Of a stretch of 25,836 nt of DNA, positions 1-7,034 are shown one piece after another; the first letter of the stretch is position 1; every line of letters starts with the position of its first letter. The notes beneath the pieces were generated by a model that did no database searches, had not been told where the DNA came from, and was given only the letters and a program-made list of their open reading frames with translations. Location of the stretch: NCBI GenBank assembly GCA_032125995.1, contig JAQBBQ010000111.1, forward strand, positions 1 through 25,836, in the 5' to 3' direction. This DNA comes from SG8-39 sp032125995 (GTDB taxonomy: Bacteria > Pseudomonadota > Gammaproteobacteria > Burkholderiales > SG8-39). The translations under genes were made by a program, and so were the position numbers.

Positions 1-123
1 CCTTGCGCCGCGACCCGGTCGCCACCGTCATCGACGGTTGTGTGGGCTGCGGCCTGTGCGGCGAGAACGCCCATGCCGCCGTGCTCTGCCCCTCCTTCTA
101 CCGTGCCGAAATCGTGCAGAACC
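1..123 (+). repeat. Near-identical direct repeat, copy 1 (other copy 2156-2278)
   Basis: Bases 1-123 align without gaps to 2156-2278 with only five differences that I can count (at 14, 95, 104, 111 and 122). Identity falls sharply after about 123. Both copies encode the second ferredoxin-type cysteine motif of tandem iorA paralogs. The repeat extends to the left beyond the window. Confidence 0.9.
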
Positions 124-179
124 CGATGCCGTGGGACCGGCTGCTCGATCGCATGCGGCGCGCGGTCACTGGGGCCTGA
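1..179 (+). CDS. iorA: 3' end of an IorA-type indolepyruvate:ferredoxin oxidoreductase alpha subunit (partial)
   Basis: Only the last 58 codons are in the window, in the frame that begins at base 3 and stops at TGA 177-179. They encode a ferredoxin-like cysteine motif (CVGCGLCG followed nine residues later by CP) identical to the one near the C-terminus of the complete gene that follows. The final residues (about WDRLLDRMRRAVTGA) differ from that gene's end. This is therefore a separate tandem paralog, not the same gene read twice. Family role: ThDP- and iron-sulfur-dependent oxidative decarboxylation of aryl-pyruvates to aryl-acetyl-CoA. The next gene begins 10 bp after this stop, so the two are probably co-transcribed. 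Confidence 0.85.
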   Translation, partial: LRRDPVATVIDGCVGCGLCGENAHAAVLCPSFYRAEIVQNPMPWDRLLDRMRRAVTGA

Positions 180-189
180 AGAACCGCCG

Positions 190-2340
190 ATGGAACGCTC
201 CTTTGCGACGGAGATCGAAAGCCTGAAACTTGGTGACGGCCAAACTTTCCGCGGCGAGGGCATCCTCGCGGTGACCAAGGCCCTGCTGCAATCGGGCGTG
301 GCCTACGTCGGCGGCTACCAGGGTGCGCCGGTCTCCCACCTGCTCGACGTCATGGTGCAGGCACGCGAGTACATGGACGAGCTGGGCGTGCACGTCGAAG
401 CCTGCACCAACGAGGCCGCGGCAGCGGCGATGCTCGGCGCCTCGATCAACTATCCGATGCGCGGCGCGGTAACGTGGAAATCGATCGTCGGCACCAACGT
501 CGCATCGGACGCCCTGTCCTACCTGTCGACCGCCGGCGTGCAGGGCGGCGCGCTGATCGTCGTCGGCGAGGACTACGGCGAGGGCGCGAGCGTTGCGCTC
601 GAGCGCACGCACGCGGTCGCGCTCAAGTCCTCGCTCTGGCTGCTCGATCCGCGGCCCAACCTGACGACGATCGTGCGCATGGTCGAGGCGGGCTTCGAGT
701 TGTCGGAAGCCTCGAACACGCCGGTGATGCTCGAATTGCGCATCCGCGCCTGCCACGTGCAGGGCGCCTTCGCGACGCGCGCGAACCGCGCTTCATTGGT
801 ATCCAAGAAGTATCCGCTCGACGGCCCGCCGACATTCAACTACGAGCGCCTCTCGCACCCGCCCGCAACCTTCCGCCAGGAAAAGCTCAAGGCCGAGGTC
901 CGCCTGCCCGCGGCGCGGGCCTTCATCACCGCGCACAAGCTGAATGAAACGTTCGACGGCGACCTGACCGAGGTCGGCATCCTCTGCCAGGGCGGCCTCT
1001 ACAACAACCTGATCCGCGCACTGCAGATGCTGGGTCTTGCCGACCTCTATGGCAACAGCCGCGTTTCCATCTTTGCACTGAACGTGGTCACGCCGCTGGT
1101 GCCCGAAGAAATCAGCGGATTCTGCGCCAGCAAGCAGGCGGTGATCGTGATCGAGGAGGGCATGCCGGAGTTCATCGAGCAGGAAATCGCAACGCTGCTG
1201 CGCCGCGCCGACCTGCAGACCAAGCTGCACGGCAAGGACCTGCTGCAATTGGCCGGGGAGTACACGGTCGAGGTGATGGCCAAGGGTCTGATCCAGTTCC
1301 TCGCGGCGCACGCGCCGTCGCTCGAGCTCGCCTCGGGCAGGCGCTGGCTCGAGCTCATCGAGCAGACGAAAAATGGCGCGCTCGATTCGCTCAACGCACG
1401 CGCCGCGCCGCTCCCGCCGCGTCCGCCGACCTTCTGCGTCGGCTGTCCGGAGCGGCCGGTGTTCTCGGCGATCTCACTCGCTTCGCGCGACGTGGGCAGG
1501 CCGCACATTGCCGCCGACATCGGCTGCCACGCCTTCGCGACCTTCGAGCCCTTCTCGATGGGCAATTCGATCCTCGGCTACGGGATGAGCCTCGCCTCGA
1601 GCGCAGGCGTGCGGCCGATGCAGACGCGCCGGCCGCTCGCGATCATGGGCGACGGTGGCTTCTGGCACAACGGCCTGCTCTCGGGCGCGGCGTCGAACCT
1701 GCTAAACAAGGGTGACGGCGTTCTGGTCATCATGAAGAACGGCTACACCTCGGCCACCGGCACGCAGGACGTCGTCTCCTCGCCGGGACCGGAAGCGAAA
1801 ACCTACGCCGAAGCGGAAAGCGCGGTGCAGGCCGACCGCACGATCGAGAACACGCTGCGCGGGCTCGGCGTCGAGTGGCTGCGCACCGTCGACAACTACC
1901 GCGTCGGCAGTGTTGCGAAGGTGCTGAAGGAGGCAATGACGACGAAGTTCAACGGCCTCAAGGTGATCGTCGCCGAGGGCGAATGCATGCTCGAGCGCCA
2001 GCGCCGTATCCGCCCCGCGAACGCAAAATCGCTCGCCACCGGCGCGCGTCTGGTACGCGTCAAGTACGGCGTCGACGAAGATACCTGCACCGGAGACCAT
2101 TCCTGCATCCGGCTCTCGGGCTGCCCGACGCTCACCGTCAAGGACAACCCGGACCCCTTGCGCCGCGATCCGGTCGCCACCGTCATCGACGGTTGTGTGG
2201 GCTGCGGCCTGTGCGGCGAGAACGCCCATGCCGCCGTGCTCTGCCCCTCGTTCTACCGCGCCGAAGTCGTGCAGAATCCCGGCGTCTGGGACCGCTTCAT
2301 CACCGACGTTCGCACCACCGTCAGAGGCTGGCTGTCATGA
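190..2340 (+). CDS. iorA: Indolepyruvate ferredoxin oxidoreductase alpha subunit, ThDP-binding (IorA family)
   Basis: This 716-residue protein has the usual IorA length. The N-terminal third is the pyrimidine-binding domain (GGYQGAPVSHLLD near residue 50). A cysteine pair, FCVGCPERP, lies near residue 415. The ThDP-binding stretch starts at GDGGFWHNG (about 487) and continues to KNGYTSATG. The C-terminus carries ferredoxin-like clusters: C633/C639/C644, with Asp636 where a second Cys is usual, then C669/C672/C675/C685. The reaction known for the family is arylpyruvate + CoA + oxidised ferredoxin to aryl-acetyl-CoA + CO2; the substrate here is inferred. I chose ATG 190 because it follows the stop of the upstream paralog and the homologous N-terminus starts near it; the open frame upstream overlaps that paralog. 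The stop overlaps the beta-subunit start as ATGA, which suggests translational coupling. Confidence 0.92.
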   Translation: MERSFATEIESLKLGDGQTFRGEGILAVTKALLQSGVAYVGGYQGAPVSHLLDVMVQAREYMDELGVHVEACTNEAAAAAMLGASINYPMRGAVTWKSIVGTNVASDALSYLSTAGVQGGALIVVGEDYGEGASVALERTHAVALKSSLWLLDPRPNLTTIVRMVEAGFELSEASNTPVMLELRIRACHVQGAFATRANRASLVSKKYPLDGPPTFNYERLSHPPATFRQEKLKAEVRLPAARAFITAHKLNETFDGDLTEVGILCQGGLYNNLIRALQMLGLADLYGNSRVSIFALNVVTPLVPEEISGFCASKQAVIVIEEGMPEFIEQEIATLLRRADLQTKLHGKDLLQLAGEYTVEVMAKGLIQFLAAHAPSLELASGRRWLELIEQTKNGALDSLNARAAPLPPRPPTFCVGCPERPVFSAISLASRDVGRPHIAADIGCHAFATFEPFSMGNSILGYGMSLASSAGVRPMQTRRPLAIMGDGGFWHNGLLSGAASNLLNKGDGVLVIMKNGYTSATGTQDVVSSPGPEAKTYAEAESAVQADRTIENTLRGLGVEWLRTVDNYRVGSVAKVLKEAMTTKFNGLKVIVAEGECMLERQRRIRPANAKSLATGARLVRVKYGVDEDTCTGDHSCIRLSGCPTLTVKDNPDPLRRDPVATVIDGCVGCGLCGENAHAAVLCPSFYRAEVVQNPGVWDRFITDVRTTVRGWLS
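2156..2278 (+). repeat. Near-identical direct repeat, copy 2 (other copy 1-123)
   Basis: This is the second copy of the 123-bp repeat at the 3' end of the complete iorA gene. Agreement includes almost all third codon positions, which points to recent duplication or gene conversion rather than protein-level constraint alone. Confidence 0.9.
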
Positions 2341-3791
2341 GTCTTCCGGAACGCACCCTCACCGTACTCATCGCCGCACTCGGCGGCGAAGGCGGCGGGG
2401 TCATGGCCGACTGGCTGATCGACGCCGCAAGCGCGTGCGACTTTCCGGCGCAGAGCACGTCGATTCCCGGCGTCGCCCAGCGCACCGGCGCGACCACCTA
2501 TTACCTCGAGATTTATCCGGCCAAGCGCGCGGCGCTCGACGGGCGCGAGCCGGTGATGGCGCTTACGCCCTCACCGGCCAACGTCGACGTCATGGTGTCG
2601 TCCGAATTCGTCGAGGCCGGCCGCGCGATTCAAAACGGCTTCGTCAGCCCCGAGCGCACGACGCTCGTCGCGTCGACGCACCGCATCTACGCAACCATGG
2701 AAAAGATGCAGATGGGCGACGGCCGCTTCGACCCGACACGGGTGCACGAGGCCGCGCAGACCTTGGCGAAGCGGGCGGTACTTTTCGACATGCGCGCGCT
2801 GGCGGAAGAAAACGGCACCGTGATCAACGCCGTGCTGTTCGGCGCGATGATCGGCTCGGGCGCGCTGCCGCTGCCGCGCGACGTCTGCGAGACCGCGATC
2901 CGCCGCGGCGGGCGCGGCGCCGAGGCCAGTTTGCGCGGCTTCGCTGCAGGTTACGAGATTGCCGCCGGCACGCGCGCGGCACCCGTGCCGCCGGCACCGG
3001 TGAAGCAGGCGACCGAAATGCAAGAGATCATCGATCTCGGCCTCGCGCGGCTGCGCGACTATCAGGGTGAGGCCTACGCGCAGCGCTATCTCGAGCGGGT
3101 GAAATCGCTCGGTGACGTGGACCCAAAATTGGTTGCGGAAGTCGCACGCCAGCTTGCGCTGTGGATGAGCTACGAGGACATCGTCCGCGTCGCCGATCTG
3201 AAGTCGCGCGCGAGCCGCTTCGAGCGCGTGCGGCGCGAAGTGGGTGCCAAGGACGATGAACCCGTCGTCGTCATCGACTACCTCAAGCCCGGCATCGAGG
3301 AGGTCGCCTCGCTCCTGCCGACGACGCTCGGCCGGCGCCTCATCGCCTGGGCCGAGGCCAAGGGCAAGCTCGACGCCTACAACGTCGGCTTGCACATCAA
3401 GACCTCGGGTATTTTCGGCTTCCTGCTCGTGCGCTCGCTCGCCTGGCTCAAACCCTGGCGCCCGCGCAGCATGCGCTATGCCGACGAGCAGGCGCTGATC
3501 GAGCGCTGGCTCGGCTGCGTACGCACGGCCGCCAGTCGCGATGCCAACCTCGCCTTCGAGATCGCCGCCTGCGCGACGCTGCTCAAGGGTTACGGCGAGA
3601 CCCACCGGCGCGGAAAAGCCAATTTCCTCGCCATCCTGGACGCGCTCGTCGACAACCCGCCGACGGCCGATGTACACGAACAGACGGACGCGATTCGCCA
3701 CGCGCGCGCGGCAGCGCTTGCCGACCCCGAGGCCAAGGCGCTCTCGCAGGCACTCGGCAAACCGGTCGTCTGGTTGAAGCCCGCGGCCTGA
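2337..3791 (+). CDS. iorB: Indolepyruvate oxidoreductase beta subunit with long C-terminal domain (IorB-like)
   Basis: This is a 484-residue protein. Roughly the first 200 residues form the pyruvate:ferredoxin oxidoreductase gamma-type domain, with a glycine-rich GGEGGGVMADWL motif near residue 15 and QSTSIPGVAQRTGATTYY near residue 38. Archaeal IorB ends about there. The remaining ~280 residues match the extra domain (DUF6537 type, from memory) of proteobacterial 'IorB family' proteins. It partners IorA in the enzyme. ATG 2337 is embedded in the iorA stop as ATGA; a longer upstream open frame is only overlap with iorA. The upstream paralog presumably supplies a second alpha chain for the same beta subunit. 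Confidence 0.88.
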   Translation: MSLPERTLTVLIAALGGEGGGVMADWLIDAASACDFPAQSTSIPGVAQRTGATTYYLEIYPAKRAALDGREPVMALTPSPANVDVMVSSEFVEAGRAIQNGFVSPERTTLVASTHRIYATMEKMQMGDGRFDPTRVHEAAQTLAKRAVLFDMRALAEENGTVINAVLFGAMIGSGALPLPRDVCETAIRRGGRGAEASLRGFAAGYEIAAGTRAAPVPPAPVKQATEMQEIIDLGLARLRDYQGEAYAQRYLERVKSLGDVDPKLVAEVARQLALWMSYEDIVRVADLKSRASRFERVRREVGAKDDEPVVVIDYLKPGIEEVASLLPTTLGRRLIAWAEAKGKLDAYNVGLHIKTSGIFGFLLVRSLAWLKPWRPRSMRYADEQALIERWLGCVRTAASRDANLAFEIAACATLLKGYGETHRRGKANFLAILDALVDNPPTADVHEQTDAIRHARAAALADPEAKALSQALGKPVVWLKPAA

Positions 3792-3843
3792 GGCGCGCGG
3801 CGCGATTGACGCGCGACGCCCGGCGCGTTCGTTCGATCCCACC

Positions 3844-5100
3844 ATGAGCGCGCGAGGCGAAGCAGGTTCCGCGGCCAGCTGGCGCGCTCGGATCACCGAT
3901 CCGATGCTCGCGGCAGTGTGCGCGCTCGGCATTACGCAGATCACGGCCTGGGGCACGAGCTACTACTGTCTCGGCGTGCTCGCCGGTCCGATCGCCGAAG
4001 ACACCGGCTGGAGCCGCAGCCTGATCTACTTCGGCTTCACCGTGGCACTGCTCGCGATGGGGTTCGTTTCGACCTGGGTCGGCCGCGCGATCGATCGCCA
4101 TGGCGCACAGGCTGTGATGTCACTCGGCACCGTGCTGGTGTCGGCCGGCCTGTACCTGCTCTCGACGGTACAGAGCGAAGGCAGTTATCTCGCGGCGTGG
4201 GTTTTCCTCGGCCTCGGCATGCGCCTGTGCCTCTACGACGCCGCCATGGCGGCGTTGGTGCAGGTCACGCCTTCGCGCGGGCGCCTTGCGATTTCCTACC
4301 TGACGCTGTTCGGCGCCTTCGCCTCGTCGGTGTTCTGGCCCATCGGCCACTACCTGAACGAGGCGCTGGGTTGGCGCGAGACGCTGCAAATCTTCGCGCT
4401 GATCAACCTCGTCATCTGCCTGCCGCTCAACTGGTTCGGCCTCGCGCGGCGCGAGCGCGCGAAGACCGAAGCGGCGACCGCGACCGCCGCGCACGCGGCG
4501 CACGACGGTCCGCCGCTCGAAGGGCGCGTGCGGACGATCGCGATCGCCCTCTTTGCGCTCATCATGTCTCTGAACGGTTTCGTGTTCGGCGTGGTCACCG
4601 TGCAACTCGTGCCCCTGCTCCAGGCAGCGGGCCTCGCCACCGCGGCGGCGGTCTGGGTCGCGTCGATGAAAGGCTTCGCGCAATTCGGCGGGCGCCTGGT
4701 CGAGATTGTGTTCGGCAGGAACCTGCGCGCGATCACCGTGGCGCGCATCGCGATCGGCGTGCTGCCCGTGTCCTTCGTGATGCTGCTGCTCGCGCAAGGC
4801 AACTTTGCGGCGATTCTGCTGTTCACCCTCCTCATGGGCGCGTCGCAGGGCGTCATCACCATCGTGCGCGGCGCGGTGCCGCTTGCGCTGTTCGGCGTCG
4901 TTGGCTACGGCGCCGTGCTGGGCCTCCTTGCCACGCCCATCCTCATCGTCAATGCCGCCGCGCCGACGCTGTTCGCGCTGATCGTCGATCACGCCGGCTG
5001 GCAGGTGGCCGAGATCGCGCTCCTCACCTGCGCCGCGGCCTCCTGGATCGCGATGGAATTGATGTCGCGGTGGTACGAGCGCAGGCGCGCGACGGGCTGA
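3844..5100 (+). CDS. MFS transporter
   Basis: This 418-residue, very hydrophobic protein has about 12 predicted membrane segments in two halves, split by a charged loop around residues 200-225 (LARRERAKTEA). The loop after the second helix reads GRAIDRHGAQAVM, which is the MFS motif A position. It lies 52 bp after iorB on the same strand, so it could export or import the arylpyruvate/arylacetate-type substrate of the Ior enzyme; that link is inferred from position only. Its TGA (5098-5100) is 5 bp from the end of the truncated integrase remnant on the other strand, so the integron lesion ends right at this gene's 3' edge without damaging it. Confidence 0.88.
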   Translation: MSARGEAGSAASWRARITDPMLAAVCALGITQITAWGTSYYCLGVLAGPIAEDTGWSRSLIYFGFTVALLAMGFVSTWVGRAIDRHGAQAVMSLGTVLVSAGLYLLSTVQSEGSYLAAWVFLGLGMRLCLYDAAMAALVQVTPSRGRLAISYLTLFGAFASSVFWPIGHYLNEALGWRETLQIFALINLVICLPLNWFGLARRERAKTEAATATAAHAAHDGPPLEGRVRTIAIALFALIMSLNGFVFGVVTVQLVPLLQAAGLATAAAVWVASMKGFAQFGGRLVEIVFGRNLRAITVARIAIGVLPVSFVMLLLAQGNFAAILLFTLLMGASQGVITIVRGAVPLALFGVVGYGAVLGLLATPILIVNAAAPTLFALIVDHAGWQVAEIALLTCAAASWIAMELMSRWYERRRATG

Positions 5101-5105
5101 TCCAA

Positions 5106-5351
5106 TCAAATCGACGCGGAGCCCAGTGGATTCTGCGTTGCAGCGGCGACATCGCGCTCGGTCGCCAGGTAATCGAGAAAGGCCGTCACCTCCGGCACGC
5201 CGAGATCCTTCGGGTGCCGTCGATCAGAGAAAACGATAAATCGGCGAATTCAATGAACGTAGGGCTCCTCGGTCCCGCGGCTGTAGTGGCGTCGTCGGAT
5301 CGCGTCCCGGACTTGATCGAGCAAGCGGGGGCGCTGCGGGGCGTCGGGCAT
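5106..5351 (-). pseudogene. intI: Truncated integron integrase (intI) with internal stop
   Basis: Read on the minus strand from ATG 5351-5349, with GGAGG (5361-5357) just upstream, the frame encodes an IntI N-terminal SAM-like domain: LLDQVRDAIRRRHYSRGTEE, then YVH, a TGA at 5252-5250 where IntI proteins have Trp, then IRRFIVFSDRRHPKDLG and EVTAFLDYLATERDVAAATQ. Similarity to IntI ends after AATQN (base 5130). The frame then runs through seven unrelated codons to TGA 5108-5106. All catalytic residues of tyrosine recombinases (R-H-R-Y) and the IntI-specific additional domain are missing. There is no frameshift, only the nonsense change and the 3' deletion, so decay is probably fairly recent. 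The gene points away from the cassettes, as in normal integrons. Confidence 0.88.
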
Positions 5352-5392
5352 TGCTTCCTCCCAGAGGCAGAGTTGATTTTCGGCCTTCGGGG

Positions 5393-5499
5393 GTCTAACG
5401 TCTTGACAGCAAAAGAGGACGACAGGCTTCGTTACATCCTGGTCGGTTTACAAACCGACGAGAAGTGTCAACCAATTTGTCAACCAAATCACGTTAGAC
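5393..5499 (+). other. attC-like recombination site 1 (107 bp)
   Basis: The outer boxes GTCTAACGT (5393-5401) and ACGTTAGAC (5491-5499) are perfect 9-bp inverted repeats fitting the RYYYAAC/GTTRRRY consensus. Inner boxes are TTGACA (5403-5408) and TGTCAA (5478-5483, with another copy at 5466-5471). A central hairpin has GTCGGTTT (5442-5449) and AAACCGAC (5452-5459). The size is at the long end for attC. It begins only 41 bp from the intI start codon with no cassette ORF between. It may be a leftover of a deleted cassette, or may include what remains of attI; I see no clear attI. Confidence 0.72.
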
Positions 5500-5526
5500 G
5501 TGACTGTGCAGCATAGCGCCGGTGTG

Positions 5527-5555
5527 ATGACAAAAGGCACACAGCGCGCTAGACT
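5527..5555 (+). promoter_or_regulatory. Possible cassette-internal promoter for the toxin/antitoxin pair
   Basis: ATGACA (5527-5532, five of six to the -35 consensus) is separated by 17 bp from TAGACT (5550-5555, four of six to the -10 consensus). A start of transcription about 7 bp downstream would fall on or next to the GTG 5562, giving a nearly leaderless toxin mRNA. This rests on pattern only. Confidence 0.35.
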
Positions 5556-5561
5556 GCCGGA

Positions 5562-5837
5562 GTGAAGCCGTTTCGGTGGGATCCGGAAAAGAACGAGCGC
5601 CTGAAGGTTGCGCGTGGCATCGCTTTCGAGGAGATCGTTCTGGCGGTGGAGGAAGGCGGACTCAGGGACGTTCTAGTCCACCCGAATCAACGGCAGTATC
5701 CGGGGCAAGTGGTGCTGGTGGTGAGCTATCGGGAGTACGTCTATCTCGTCCCGTCTGTCGAGGAGGACGCGTACTACTTCTTGAAGACCATCATCCCGAG
5801 CCGGAAGGCAACGCGCGACTACTTGGACATGGATTAG
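5562..5837 (+). CDS. Cassette-borne toxin-like protein (BrnT-like)
   Basis: This small protein of 91 residues begins KPFRWDPEKNERL and ends IIPSRKATRDYLDMD. The opening F-x-W-D-P-x-K and the closing S-R-K-A-T-R-x-Y resemble BrnT-type RNase toxins, and similar proteins are often annotated as toxins, but family assignment is from memory and is not certain. The GTG start is chosen because the homologous N-terminus begins there and GGAG lies immediately upstream. The partner gene begins 4 bp after the stop, a typical toxin-first type II arrangement. Both sit in one integron cassette (from 5493 to 6172), where such modules are known to stabilise cassette arrays. It would be expected to act in the cytoplasm on RNA if it is a BrnT-like enzyme. 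Confidence 0.72.
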   Translation: MKPFRWDPEKNERLKVARGIAFEEIVLAVEEGGLRDVLVHPNQRQYPGQVVLVVSYREYVYLVPSVEEDAYYFLKTIIPSRKATRDYLDMD

Positions 5838-5841
5838 CCCG

Positions 5842-6165
5842 ATGAAAAGACTTGATCGTTACGAACGCGACATCCTGAATGCCTACGAAAAGGGCGCACT
5901 GGTTTCTGCACGCCCGACGAAGGCACAACTCGGCGCATTTCGCGAAGCTGCACGCGCGACCTTCATAAAGAACCGCCGCGTGAACATCCGCCTCTCCGCC
6001 GTGGACCTTATGGACATTCAGGCCAGAGCATATGCGGAGGGTATTCCCTATCAAACACTCATTGCGAGCGTTCTGCATAAGTACGTGTCCGGCCGGCTGC
6101 AGGAGAAGAGGTCACGTCTAACCACCAGCTCAACGGCGACCGCCCGCAAGCGGGCGGCGCGTTAG
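5842..6165 (+). CDS. Cassette-borne antitoxin-like protein with CopG/RHH-type region
   Basis: This 107-residue protein has a ribbon-helix-helix-like stretch at about residues 46-81 (RRVNIRLSAVDLMDIQ, then EGIPYQTLIASVLHKY), as in CopG-family and BrnA-like antitoxins that bind DNA and neutralise a toxin encoded next to them. It follows the toxin-like gene by 4 bp. From about residue 92 on, the coding sequence runs into the attC hairpin; the Thr/Ser/Arg/Ala tail is the translation of attC bases and the TAG stop (6163-6165) lies in the L' box. That tail is probably not part of the conserved fold. It likely represses its own promoter, as is usual for the family. Confidence 0.75.
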   Translation: MKRLDRYERDILNAYEKGALVSARPTKAQLGAFREAARATFIKNRRVNIRLSAVDLMDIQARAYAEGIPYQTLIASVLHKYVSGRLQEKRSRLTTSSTATARKRAAR

Positions 6166-6179
6166 CCGGGACGTTAGGG
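6116..6179 (+). other. attC site 2 (64 bp), end of the toxin/antitoxin cassette
   Basis: R'' is GTCTAAC (6116-6122) and R' is GTTAGGG (6173-6179). L'' GCTCAACG (6128-6135) pairs with L' CGTTAGC (6160-6166) if C6131 is left unpaired; this is the extrahelical base that marks attC polarity. The central hairpin has CCGCCCGC (6140-6147), a two-base loop and GCGGGCGG (6150-6157). R'' is the exact reverse complement of GTTAGAC (5493-5499) at the start of the same cassette. Confidence 0.88.
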
Positions 6180-6186
6180 AGCTTCA

Positions 6187-6594
6187 ATGTTGCGCGGTAG
6201 CTGCCTATGCGGTGGTGTGCGGTACGAGATCAACGGCCCCCTATCCGGTGTACTGAACTGCCACTGCTCGATGTGCCGAAAGGCGCACGGCGCCGCCTTT
6301 CGGACCCGCGCGAGCGCAAAGGCAGTAGATTTTCGATGGGTACAAGGCGAAGATCTGGTTACATACTACGAATCCTCACCAGGCAATCACCGAGGCTTCT
6401 GTCGCGTGTGCGGATCGCCCCTTCTCAGCTGCTTTGATTTCGATCCGACCGTCTACGGTCTACCCCTTGGAGCACTGGACGACGGCCCGGGCAAGAAGCC
6501 AAGGCTGCACGTGTTCGTGGCGTACAAGGCGCCGTGGTACGACATCACCGATGAACTACCTCAATTCGCCGACCTCCCGACAAAAGCCCCCTAA
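6187..6594 (+). CDS. GFA-family zinc protein (glutathione-dependent formaldehyde-activating enzyme-like)
   Basis: This 135-residue protein contains the complete set of GFA zinc-ligand motifs: GSCLCGGVRY near the N-terminus, NCHCSMCRK at about 24-32 and FCRVCGSPLL at about 72-81. GFA-like proteins coordinate two zinc ions; the founding member helps form S-hydroxymethylglutathione from formaldehyde, but most family members have unproven substrates. It starts 8 bp after the attC 2 boundary and its TAA lies inside the R'' box of attC 3, so the ORF fills the cassette. GFA genes are frequent cargo of environmental integrons (general knowledge). It has no promoter of its own that I can see. Confidence 0.88.
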   Translation: MLRGSCLCGGVRYEINGPLSGVLNCHCSMCRKAHGAAFRTRASAKAVDFRWVQGEDLVTYYESSPGNHRGFCRVCGSPLLSCFDFDPTVYGLPLGALDDGPGKKPRLHVFVAYKAPWYDITDELPQFADLPTKAP

Positions 6595-6679
6595 CAGCAC
6601 GCCGCAGGGCGACGCGCGAGGATGCGCAGTGCTTGGCAAGAGAGGCCAACGGGCGCGCGGCTGGGCGTGAACGTTAAGC
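6589..6679 (+). other. attC site 3 (91 bp), end of the GFA cassette
   Basis: R'' is CCCTAAC (6589-6595) and R' is GTTAAGC (6673-6679). L'' CACGCCGCAG (6598-6607) pairs with L' CTGGGCGTG (6661-6669) when G6604 (or a neighbouring base) is extrahelical. R'' is the exact reverse complement of GTTAGGG (6173-6179) at the start of this cassette, and it contains the GFA stop codon. Confidence 0.85.
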
Positions 6680-6701
6680 ATCGCAAAATTCGGGGCCGCC
6701 A

Positions 6702-7034
6702 GTGTTTGAGCTAAAAACCACCGTCCTGTTCATCGCCACCGCCGTCGCCGAAATCGTCGGTTGCTACCTACCGTACCTCTGGCTCAAGAGAGACGGGCCG
6801 ATCTGGTTGCTCGTGCCGGCCGCGGCAAGTCTCGCGCTCTTCGTCTGGTTGCTGACCCTGCACCCAACCGCCGCCGGGCGGGTCTATGCCGCATACGGCG
6901 GTGTGTACGTCTCGGTTGCCATTGTCTGGCTCTGGGTGATCGACGCGGTCCGCCCGACCGCCTGGGATTGGTTAGGCGTCGCCTTCGCACTCGTGGGCAT
7001 GGCCATCATCATGTTCGCGCCGCGTCACGCTTAA
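6702..7034 (+). CDS. ynfA: YnfA-family (UPF0060) small membrane protein, cassette-borne
   Basis: This 110-residue protein has four hydrophobic segments and strong YnfA hallmarks: EIVGCYLPYLWLKRDG, WLLTLHPTAAGRVYAAYGGVYV and a closing helix LGVAFALVGMAIIM. The length equals the family's usual ~108. It sits in the inner membrane; the family has been grouped with SMR-type transporters and its substrate is unsettled. I use GTG 6702 because it gives the standard N-terminus (FELKTTVLFIATAVAEI). It lies 22 bp after the attC 3 boundary, and its TAA overlaps the R''-like box GCTTAAT, so it is the third cassette. Confidence 0.88.
   Translation: MFELKTTVLFIATAVAEIVGCYLPYLWLKRDGPIWLLVPAAASLALFVWLLTLHPTAAGRVYAAYGGVYVSVAIVWLWVIDAVRPTAWDWLGVAFALVGMAIIMFAPRHA

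Noticed and set aside
2571..3956. 461-codon minus-strand open frame opposite iorB
   Set aside because: No recognisable domain, and composition typical of an antisense shadow; iorB on the + strand has clear family motifs.
5106..5250. Minus-strand frame at first resembling the C-terminal end of a LysR-type regulator
   Set aside because: Extending the frame to the right gave RRRHYSRGTEE and the HP-x-x-LG / FLDYLATER pattern of integron integrase N-terminal domains, with a proper start codon and SD; it is an intI remnant.
5403..5425. TTGACA at 5403 as a -35 box for the cassettes
   Set aside because: No -10-like hexamer lies 16-18 bp downstream (the position reads GCTTCG), and TTGACA here pairs with TGTCAA as the attC L'' box.
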